From Ruminococcaceae bacterium UBA5904 (GTDB taxonomy: Bacteria; Bacillota; Clostridia; Oscillospirales; Acutalibacteraceae), in assembly GCA_002431305.1 (NCBI GenBank), contig DJEG01000113.1:4682-12705 (forward strand): a DNA stretch of 8,024 nucleotides. Direction: 5' to 3'. The notes beneath the pieces are model-generated. The model searched no databases. It saw only the letters and a list, made by a program, of their open reading frames with translations, and was not told where the DNA came from. The position numbers and the translations under genes are program-made. How positions within the stretch are numbered: position 1 is the first letter of the stretch; each line of letters begins with the position of its first letter. Below, piece by piece: positions 1 through 4,854 of this stretch.

Positions 1-160
1 AATAAATTTGCGTCAGCAATATGAAATTTTCGGGTTTCCGTCGGCAAAATCATATTTGTAATTTTTTGCCTTTACCCCGGGAAGACAATGTCTTCCCCTA
101 CGTCTCAATCCGAATTTTTACTTTCCCTTGGTTTGATTCTCATCTTTATAAAAAAAATCT
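1..160. other. Gene-free stretch upstream of rpsO with weak hairpins
   Basis: No plausible coding region is visible on either strand here. Three small inverted repeats can be seen: AATATGA (18-24) with TCATATT (50-56); GGCAAAA (43-49) with TTTTGCC (64-70), which competes with the first; and GGGAAGAC (79-86) with GTCTTCCC (90-97) around a 3-base loop. None is followed by a convincing T-tract on either strand, so I do not call a terminator, although one could mark the end of a gene just left of the window. The stretch then turns AT-rich and runs into the rpsO promoter. Confidence 0.5.
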
Positions 161-189
161 TTGACAAACCGTTCCGTATATGATATTAT
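161..189 (+). promoter_or_regulatory. Sigma-70/SigA-type promoter of rpsO
   Basis: A consensus -35 box TTGACA (161-166) and a -10 box TATTAT (184-189) are separated by exactly 17 bases. TG at 181-182 followed by one base adds an extended -10. Transcription should start near 195-198, giving a leader of about 105-110 bases before the rpsO start codon. The strength of the match fits a ribosomal protein gene. The start site is inferred from spacing only. Confidence 0.88.
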
Positions 190-195
190 AAATAC

Positions 196-303
196 GCTAA
201 TGCCCTAGCCTCGGATATGGGAGACAGGCTTTTTAATGAAAAGCGGTTTCACCCGCCCTGTCTGGGACTTGCGGTTATGCAAATATTTTATGAGGTGAAA
301 AAA
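196..303 (+). ncRNA. Probable S15-responsive leader RNA (three-way junction plus pseudoknot)
   Basis: Three helices fit together almost without gaps: AGACAGG (222-228) with CCTGTCT (257-263); CTTTT (229-233) with AAAAG (239-243); and CGG (244-246) with CCG (253-255). The result is a compact three-way junction. The loop of the third helix and its edge, TTTCACC (247-253), is perfectly complementary to GGTGAAA (294-300), which contains the rpsO Shine-Dalgarno, so a loop-to-RBS pseudoknot can form. S15 binds a three-way junction in 16S rRNA, and rpsO leaders in several bacteria are known to be autoregulated by S15. The pairing is seen directly; binding of S15 and repression of translation are inference. 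I cannot assign it to a specific named leader class. Confidence 0.65.
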
Positions 304-567
304 ATGACTCAGGCAGAGAAACAGGCAATTATGGCAGAGTATGCCACTCACGAAGGCGACACCGGTTCGCCCGAGGTACAGATCGCTGTTCTTACCAAGA
401 GAATAGCCGACCTTACCGAGCATCTCAAGACCAATCAGAAGGACCATCATTCAAGACGCGGACTTCACAAGATGGTTGGTCACAGAAGAAACCTTCTTGC
501 ATATCTTCAGAAGACCGATATCGAAAGATACCGTTCTATCGTTGCAAGACTCGGACTTCGTAAATAA
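304..567 (+). CDS. rpsO: Small ribosomal subunit protein uS15 (S15)
   Basis: This encodes the 30S primary-binding protein S15, which recognises the central domain of 16S rRNA and nucleates platform assembly. The product is 87 residues, close to the family's usual 88-89. It contains the S15 signature in the middle (residues 39-53, with KDHHSRRGL near 46-54) and the downstream helix with RRNLL near 61-65. By E. coli numbering the RNA-contacting H41, D48 and S51 are present as H40, D47 and S50, while the position equivalent to H45 is Asn44, a small deviation. The start at 304 is chosen because AGGTG (293-297) sits 6 bases upstream and the S15 family begins there. An in-frame ATG at 217 would add 29 unrelated residues that fall inside the structured leader. 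pnp follows in the same direction, the usual arrangement. Regulation is probably by S15 feedback through the leader. Confidence 0.97.
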   Translation: MTQAEKQAIMAEYATHEGDTGSPEVQIAVLTKRIADLTEHLKTNQKDHHSRRGLHKMVGHRRNLLAYLQKTDIERYRSIVARLGLRK

Positions 568-577
568 TTGTCAACAC

Positions 578-605
578 GGGCGGCGCGCTTTTCGGTTCGC
601 CGCCC
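578..605 (+). other. GC-rich hairpin in the rpsO-pnp spacer
   Basis: GGGCGGCG (578-585) pairs perfectly with CGCCGCCC (598-605) around a 12-base loop, starting 10 bases after the rpsO stop codon. No T-tract follows (the next bases are TGAAATCAATTT), so it does not look like an intrinsic terminator. It may protect the 3' end of processed rpsO mRNA or serve as a processing site, as happens in the E. coli rpsO-pnp spacer. That role is inferred from position only. Partial attenuation cannot be excluded. Confidence 0.6.
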
Positions 606-642
606 TGAAATCAATTTAATGAGGAGCTTTCGCCGGAAAATG

Positions 643-706
643 TTTAATGTATAATGTACAATTCAGAGTCCGTTGTCACGGCGGGCTGTGAATTGTACAT
701 TGACGG
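643..706. repeat. 13-bp perfect inverted repeat with heptamer-like arms ahead of pnp
   Basis: AATGTACAATTCA (653-665) is exactly complementary to TGAATTGTACATT (689-701), with 23 bases between. The interior holds a smaller hairpin, CCGT (670-673) with ACGG (678-681). The left arm reads as degenerate heptamers (TTTAATG, TATAATG, TACAATT, then CA), and the right arm read on the minus strand gives GTCAATG, TACAATT, CA, so heptamer units face inward from both ends. In RNA this is a long hairpin in the pnp leader. It could be a small dispersed repeat, a ribonuclease III-type processing site, or both. E. coli pnp is autoregulated through a leader stem cut by RNase III, but that mechanism is not shown here. 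Confidence 0.7.
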
Positions 707-722
707 AAAATATCCGTGCGGA

Positions 723-754
723 GTCTCCCGGATTCGAATTTAAGAAAAGGAGAC
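723..754 (+). promoter_or_regulatory. Stem that can mask the pnp ribosome binding site
   Basis: GTCTCC (723-728) is perfectly complementary to GGAGAC (749-754), and the second arm covers the pnp Shine-Dalgarno AAGGAG (747-752). The 20-base loop contains the palindrome ATTCGAAT. Formation would lower ribosome access, and opening would permit translation. The complementarity is seen; the regulatory use is inferred. Six base pairs could also arise by chance, because any purine-rich SD has many pyrimidine partners. Confidence 0.4.
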
Positions 755-760
755 AAAACA

Positions 761-2947
761 ATGTTTGAAGACTTCAGAGTATTCAAAACCGAGCTTGCCG
801 GCAGACCTCTCGTTGTAGAGACCGGCAAAATGGCTCAGCTTGCCGGCGGTTCTTGCCTTATCCGCTACGGCGAGACGGAGGTTCTTTGCACCGCCACCAT
901 GTCGGACAAGCCCAGAGAGGGCGTAGATTTCTTCCCCATGTCAATCGACTTTGAGGAAAAGCTCTATTCCGTAGGTAAAATCCCCGGCTCATTTCAGAGA
1001 CGCGAGGGTAAGGCGAGCGAAAAGGCGGTTCTTGCCGCGAGAGTTATCGACAGACCTATCCGTCCTCTCTTTCCCAAGGATATGAGAAACGACGTAGGCA
1101 TCGTAGCTACCGTTATGTCGGTAGACCCCGACTGTCTGCCCGAAATTACGGCTATGATAGGCGTTTCAATCGCGCTTTCCATTTCCCCGATTCCGTGGGC
1201 GGGTCCCATCTCGGGCGTTTCGGTAGGACTTGTTGACGGTGAGTACGTCATCAACCCCACCGCAGAACAGAGAGACAGAAGCGAAATGGCAGTCACCGTA
1301 GCTTCGACCGACGAACTTATCGCAATGATCGAGGCGGGCGCAAACGAAATTGACAACGAGACAATGTTCAACGGCATTATGTTTGCTCATAAGGAGAATC
1401 AGAAGATTGTTGAATTCATAAAGGGTATTCAGGCTGAAATCGGCAAGAAGAAAGTCGAATTCGTATCGAACGACCCCTCTCACGAGCTTTTCGAGGCTGT
1501 TAAGGAATTCGCAATCGACGACGTTAAGGCAGCTCTTGACACCGACGACAAGAGAGTCAGAGACGAGAGACTTCTCCCCATTTACGAGAGAGTTCATGCG
1601 GAGTTTGATGAGAAATTCCCCGAGGAAGCGGAGAAAATCGACGACTGCATGTATAAATTACAGAAATTTATTGTTCGCCGCTGGCTTCTCGACGAGGGCA
1701 AGCGTGTAGACGGCAGAGGTCTTGACGATATGAGACCGCTCAACGCTCAGATCGACCTTCTTTCGAGAGTTCACGGCTCGGGTATGTTCACCAGAGGTCA
1801 GACCCAGGTTCTCACCATTGCAACGCTCGGCGCTGCGCGCGACGCTCAGATGCTCGACGGTATCGACGACGAGGACACAAAGAGATATATTCATCACTAC
1901 AACTTCCCCTCATATTCGGTCGGCGAGACAAAGCCCTCGAGAGGTCCCGGCAGACGAGAAATCGGTCACGGCGCACTTGCCGAAAGAGCGCTTCTCCCCG
2001 TTATCCCCTCCGTTGAGGAGTTCCCCTACACTATAAGACTTGTTTCCGAGGTTCTCTCCTCGAACGGTTCGACTTCACAGGCTTCCATCTGCGGATCTAC
2101 GCTTGCTCTTATGGCTGCCGGCGTTCCGATTAAGGCTCCCGTAGCCGGTATTTCCTGCGGTCTCGTAACCGAGGGCGACCGCTTCATCACCATGGTTGAT
2201 ATCCAGGGGCTTGAGGATTTCTTCGGCGACATGGACTTCAAGGTAGGCGGAACGAAGAAAGGTATCACCGCTATTCAGATGGATACCAAGGTTCACGGTC
2301 TTACCCCCGAAATCATTAAGGAAGCTTTCGAAAAGACATACAAAGCCCGCTGCAAGATACTCGACGAGGTAATGCTTCCCGTTATTCCCGAGCCGAGAAA
2401 AGAGCTTTCAAAATACGCTCCCAAGATGCTCACTACGAAGATTGACGTTGACAAAATCGGCGACGTTATCGGCAAGCAGGGCAAGGTTATACAGAAAATC
2501 TGCGCAGAGTGTAACTGTAAGGTCGACGTTGAGGAGGACGGCTCCATCTTCATCACCGCTACAGATATCGACGACGCGCACAGAGCTCTTGATATTATCG
2601 AGACTATCGCAAAGGATCCCGAGGTCGGCGCAATTTACAAGGGCGTTGTAACCAGACTCATGTCCTTCGGCGCATTCGTTGAGATTGCTCCCGGCAAAGA
2701 GGGTCTTGTACACATCAGCCAGCTTGACGTCAAGAGAACCGAAAAGGTTGAGGACGTTGTAAACGTAGGCGACGAAATAATCGTTAAGGTTCTCCCCGTA
2801 GACGATCAGGGCAGACTTAACCTTTCAAGACGCGACGCGCTTATCGAGGTCGAGGGACTTGTTCCCGAGAACACGGTTTCGGACGCACCGAGAAAACCCC
2901 GCAGGGATTTCAAGGGCGGCAGAGACAGAAAACACGGCAGAGACTGA
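761..2947 (+). CDS. pnp: Polyribonucleotide nucleotidyltransferase (PNPase)
   Basis: PNPase is the cytoplasmic 3'-to-5' phosphorolytic exoribonuclease, also able to add tails; it acts as a homotrimer in mRNA turnover. The product is 728 residues, a normal length. It contains a first RNase PH-like domain (about 10-145, with RPIRPLF at 98-104), an alpha-helical linker domain (about 235-320), a second RNase PH-like domain (about 320-550, with HHYNFPSYSVGET from 378 and GRREIGHGALAERAL), a KH domain with the IGKQG loop at 570-574, and an S1 domain (about 624-695). D486 and D492 match the E. coli catalytic metal-site aspartates in number and context (LEDFFGDMDF). The tail is Arg/Lys/Gly-rich. ATG at 761 is chosen because AGGAG (748-752) lies 8 bases upstream and the family N-terminus begins there; an in-frame GTG at 716 would add 15 unrelated residues. 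It lies 193 bases after rpsO, probably co-transcribed, and ends at a strong terminator. Confidence 0.98.
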   Translation: MFEDFRVFKTELAGRPLVVETGKMAQLAGGSCLIRYGETEVLCTATMSDKPREGVDFFPMSIDFEEKLYSVGKIPGSFQRREGKASEKAVLAARVIDRPIRPLFPKDMRNDVGIVATVMSVDPDCLPEITAMIGVSIALSISPIPWAGPISGVSVGLVDGEYVINPTAEQRDRSEMAVTVASTDELIAMIEAGANEIDNETMFNGIMFAHKENQKIVEFIKGIQAEIGKKKVEFVSNDPSHELFEAVKEFAIDDVKAALDTDDKRVRDERLLPIYERVHAEFDEKFPEEAEKIDDCMYKLQKFIVRRWLLDEGKRVDGRGLDDMRPLNAQIDLLSRVHGSGMFTRGQTQVLTIATLGAARDAQMLDGIDDEDTKRYIHHYNFPSYSVGETKPSRGPGRREIGHGALAERALLPVIPSVEEFPYTIRLVSEVLSSNGSTSQASICGSTLALMAAGVPIKAPVAGISCGLVTEGDRFITMVDIQGLEDFFGDMDFKVGGTKKGITAIQMDTKVHGLTPEIIKEAFEKTYKARCKILDEVMLPVIPEPRKELSKYAPKMLTTKIDVDKIGDVIGKQGKVIQKICAECNCKVDVEEDGSIFITATDIDDAHRALDIIETIAKDPEVGAIYKGVVTRLMSFGAFVEIAPGKEGLVHISQLDVKRTEKVEDVVNVGDEIIVKVLPVDDQGRLNLSRRDALIEVEGLVPENTVSDAPRKPRRDFKGGRDRKHGRD

Positions 2948-2963
2948 TAAGGTAAAATAATCA

Positions 2964-2997
2964 CGGGGTTCCGAGCATTCGGAACCCCGCGTTTTTT
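2964..2997 (+). terminator. Intrinsic terminator of the rpsO-pnp unit
   Basis: CGGGGTTCCGA (2964-2974) pairs perfectly with TCGGAACCCCG (2979-2989) around GCAT, giving an 11-bp stem. A six-T tract follows (2992-2997) after two bases. It starts 16 bases past the pnp stop codon and is oriented correctly for that gene. The heptamer repeat element begins at the very next base. Confidence 0.93.
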
Positions 2998-3188
2998 AGT
3001 GAATAGTGAATAGTGAAGAGTGAAAAGTAAAAAAAGTTTGGTGCAAATCCTGACGGATTTGTATTATATAGGATATAAATTGTCCCTAGTCAACATCTGC
3101 CGAACATTCGGCATTACAATCAACGTTTTCGGAGAAAACGGAACCGATTCTCTTATTTTTTCTCTATTCTCATTTCTCTTTTCTCTTC
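2998..3188. mobile_element. Putative MITE-like repeat bounded by inverted heptamer arrays
   Basis: The left edge is a run of heptamers on the plus strand: AGTGAAT (2998-3004), AGTGAAT, AGTGAAG, AGTGAAA and AGTAAAA (ending 3032). The right edge, read on the minus strand from 3186, is AGAGAAA, AGAGAAA, TGAGAAT, AGAGAAA (ending 3159). Similar heptamers therefore face inward from both ends, like degenerate terminal inverted repeats. Between them lie three perfect hairpins: CAAATCC/GGATTTG (3044-3050 with 3055-3061), TGCCGAA/TTCGGCA (3098-3104 with 3107-3113) and CGTTTTC/GAAAACG (3124-3130 with 3134-3140). No transposase is present, so if mobile it is non-autonomous. It sits between the pnp terminator and the MATE gene and overlaps the last MATE codons. 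Mobility is inference; single-copy slippage repeats plus MATE terminator hairpins are the alternative. Confidence 0.5.
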
Positions 3189-4541
3189 AAAATTCTTCCG
3201 TCCCGTTCTCGGTAATCCGCTGCATTTTTTATATATCAAATATGATGCAGCGGCGGTTATTATTTCAGATACGGGGAACGCAAAGAACACTCCCTGTGCT
3301 CCTAATGCGGTACGGCTTAAAATATACGCTGCCGGGATTATAATTACCGCATACCTCATGCACGACACGCCGAGCGACGGCGCGCCCCTTCCCAGAGCCT
3401 CCAGCACACCGCAGCACGTTACGGAAACCGCTGAAAAAACGAATCCCGCCGATATTATACGCAGTGCGTTTACGCCGATATCTATCGTGTCGGCGCTCGA
3501 GGTGAACAGCCCTATCATCTTTGCGGGAATTGTTACCGACAGAGCGACCCCCAGAGCCATAACTCCCGCGGTCAGCGCAAGGGTTGTTTTAAACGTATCG
3601 TTTACTCTCTTTATTTCACCCGCGCCGTAGTTGAAACTGACAATCGGACGGATGCCCTGAATAATTCCGTTCGCAGACAGATAAATAAATGTCTGCAGTT
3701 TATAATACGCGCCGAGTACAAGCACGTATTTGTCAGAGAACGCGGACAGTATTCCGTTGAGCGCCGAAACCTGAAGCGACGGCAGAGCCATGTTCAGCGA
3801 CGCGGGAATTCCGACGGTATAGAGCTTTGACAATAAATTTTTATCAAACGAGACGTCCTTTTTCGAAAACGAAACAGGCAGTGGTTTTATTAGTGCAAAT
3901 ATAATATATGCAATAAGCGTTGCACACTGTCCTATTCCCGTTGCGTATGCCGCGCCCGACATGCCCATCTCGGGGAAGAAGCCTATGCCGAATATCATCA
4001 GCGGGTCGAGGACTATATTTGCTATAAATCCGACAAGCATGCAAAACATTGTCGTTTTCATTCGTCCGACCGCCTGAAATATTTTTTCGAACGCTATTCC
4101 CAGCATTATAATTGCAGAGAAGATAAACGCGCGGTCAGCGTACTCGAGTCCCATTTTTATAATGTCCTCGCTGTCGGTGTAAAACGACAGAAATTTCGGC
4201 ATGAACAGGATGCAGACAACCATCAAAACAATGCCGTGAATGAAGCTCAGAAGCAGTCCCGTAACTGCGGCGCGGTCGGCTTGTTCGTTCTTTTTTGCGC
4301 CGAGGCAAAACGCAATCTGCGCGTTCATTCCGACTCCGAATCCGACGGCTATTGCGGTCATCAGATTCTGAACGGGATAAACGAGCGACAGCGCCGTCAT
4401 CGCGTCCTCGCTTATCTTTGCGACAAAATAGCTGTCGACAATGTTGTAAAGCGAATTTACCGCCATGGAAATCACCATCGGCAGCGCCATGGAAATCACC
4501 AACGGCAGTATTTTCTTTTCTTTCATGTAATCCTGATTCAT
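3153..4541 (-). CDS. MATE-family multidrug/toxin efflux transporter
   Basis: This is an inner-membrane secondary transporter expected to export organic cations, drugs or metabolites using a Na+ or H+ gradient. The product is 462 residues, normal for MATE proteins with 12 membrane helices in two six-helix halves. The N-terminal half (about 12-225) shows family-typical stretches: ALPMVISMAVNSLYNIVDSYFV (written in two parts, ALPMVISMAV at 19-28 and NSLYNIVDSYFV at 29-40), the CLGAKKNEQADRAA loop after helix 2, and FQAVGRMKT with ANIVLDPLMIFG before helix 6. The second half repeats the pattern (GIPASLNMALPS, then QGIRPIVSFNYGAG). Start at 4541 follows a purine-rich GGGAGAGGAC site about 10 bases upstream; a second Met at codon 6 is the alternative. 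The last 11 residues (EEKREMRIEKK) are encoded by the heptamer repeat. It converges on pnp and has its own promoter and an attenuator-like leader. Substrate unknown. Confidence 0.93.
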   Translation of the reverse strand: MNQDYMKEKKILPLVISMALPMVISMAVNSLYNIVDSYFVAKISEDAMTALSLVYPVQNLMTAIAVGFGVGMNAQIAFCLGAKKNEQADRAAVTGLLLSFIHGIVLMVVCILFMPKFLSFYTDSEDIIKMGLEYADRAFIFSAIIMLGIAFEKIFQAVGRMKTTMFCMLVGFIANIVLDPLMIFGIGFFPEMGMSGAAYATGIGQCATLIAYIIFALIKPLPVSFSKKDVSFDKNLLSKLYTVGIPASLNMALPSLQVSALNGILSAFSDKYVLVLGAYYKLQTFIYLSANGIIQGIRPIVSFNYGAGEIKRVNDTFKTTLALTAGVMALGVALSVTIPAKMIGLFTSSADTIDIGVNALRIISAGFVFSAVSVTCCGVLEALGRGAPSLGVSCMRYAVIIIPAAYILSRTALGAQGVFFAFPVSEIITAAASYLIYKKCSGLPRTGRKNFEEKREMRIEKK

Positions 4542-4621
4542 TTTACGTTTGTCCTCTCCCGATACTTTTTTGCAAGCATGTTTTTAAGTTTTGAACCATT
4601 TATTTTTTATTAAAAGGCATT

Positions 4622-4652
4622 AAAAAAAGCCCCGCAGTGTAAACTGCGCGGC
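4622..4652 (-). terminator. Intrinsic terminator inside the MATE leader (probable attenuator)
   Basis: On the minus strand GCCGCGCAGT (4652-4643) pairs with ACTGCGGGGC (4638-4629) around a 4-base loop, with one mismatch, and is followed at once by seven T residues (4628-4622). It lies about 50 bases downstream of the MATE promoter's expected start and about 80 bases before the MATE ATG, so a transcript must read through it to express the gene. A possible competing antiterminator pairs GCGG (4681-4678) with CCGC (4651-4648), enclosing AAGA/TCTT. An alternative is that promoter plus terminator define a short independent RNA of about 80 bases. The terminator is seen; the control is inferred. Confidence 0.75.
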
Positions 4653-4707
4653 GAAAAAAAGATATCTCTTGAAAAATCCGCTCCCGGCTGCCGGGTTTTG
4701 TGAAAAA

Positions 4708-4736
4708 AGTATAACATAACTCATTAATAATGTCAA
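4708..4736 (-). promoter_or_regulatory. Sigma-70/SigA-type promoter of the MATE gene, with overlapping palindrome
   Basis: On the minus strand the -35 box is TTGACA (4736-4731) and the -10 box TATACT (4713-4708), separated by 17 bases, with TG one base before the -10 as an extended element. Transcription should start near 4699-4701. The spacer holds the 11-base palindrome CATTA-A-TAATG (4722-4732 on the plus strand), overlapping the end of the -35 box, a position suitable for a repressor. No regulator gene is adjacent, so the operator idea is a suggestion only. Confidence 0.87.
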
Positions 4737-4795
4737 CCGTAAAAGACAGACGCTTGAAATAAAATGAAATTCAGGCGCATACCGCAGGTTTTTGA

Positions 4796-4829
4796 TAATC
4801 AAAACCGCCCGGAATAAATCCGAGCGGTT
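4796..4829 (-). terminator. Probable terminator of the dockerin protein gene
   Basis: On the minus strand AACCGC-T-CGG (4829-4820) pairs with CCG-G-GCGGTT (4812-4803) around a 7-base AT loop with one internal mismatch, followed by a short T-rich run (TTTTGATT, including the last stem bases). It starts 25 bases after the stop codon at 4855-4857. The T-tract is short, so termination may be incomplete. An alternative hairpin between GGTTTT (4787-4792) and AAAACC (4801-4806) overlaps it. Confidence 0.6.
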
Positions 4830-4854
4830 CGATTTTTAACCTGTTAATTATTAA

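Noticed and set aside
79..97. GGGAAGAC/GTCTTCCC hairpin as a terminator of an upstream gene
   Set aside because: No T-tract follows on either strand, so it is listed only as a weak hairpin.
217..303. Upstream in-frame ATG extending S15 by 29 residues
   Set aside because: The extension is unlike S15, overlaps the structured leader, has no clear SD, and the ATG at 304 has a good SD and the family N-terminus.
650..655. TATAAT as the -10 of an independent pnp promoter
   Set aside because: The sequence at the right distance upstream (about 627-632) is a poor -35 and the TATAAT falls in the heptamer-like repeat arm; a weak promoter is possible but unsupported.
716..760. GTG start extending PNPase by 15 residues
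   Set aside because: No SD precedes it, the residues do not resemble PNPase, and ATG 761 has AGGAG at proper spacing.
3020..3343. Open frame on the plus strand running from the repeat into the MATE 3' end
   Set aside because: It spans non-coding hairpins and the antisense of a clear gene; no SD and no recognisable protein.
4236..4613. Plus-strand open frames opposite the MATE N-terminus
   Set aside because: Antisense shadows of a well-supported coding region with Arg/Ser-rich, unfamily-like products.
4683..4695. CCCGG-CTG-CCGGG followed by TTTT as a plus-strand terminator
   Set aside because: The stem is only 5 bp and no plus-strand gene ends nearby; it is better explained as the first hairpin of the MATE leader.
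4542..4701. Known riboswitch (preQ1, guanidine, fluoride or similar) in the MATE leader
   Set aside because: The region before the terminator is about 50 bases and I see no conserved motif of these classes (for example no paired ACGR loops and no preQ1-type A-rich tail).
4620..4802. 60-codon minus-strand open frame before MATE as a leader peptide
   Set aside because: Its start lies upstream of the promoter, so the predicted transcript does not contain it; the later in-frame ATG overlaps the -10 region. No short uORF with a good SD was found between the start site and the terminator.
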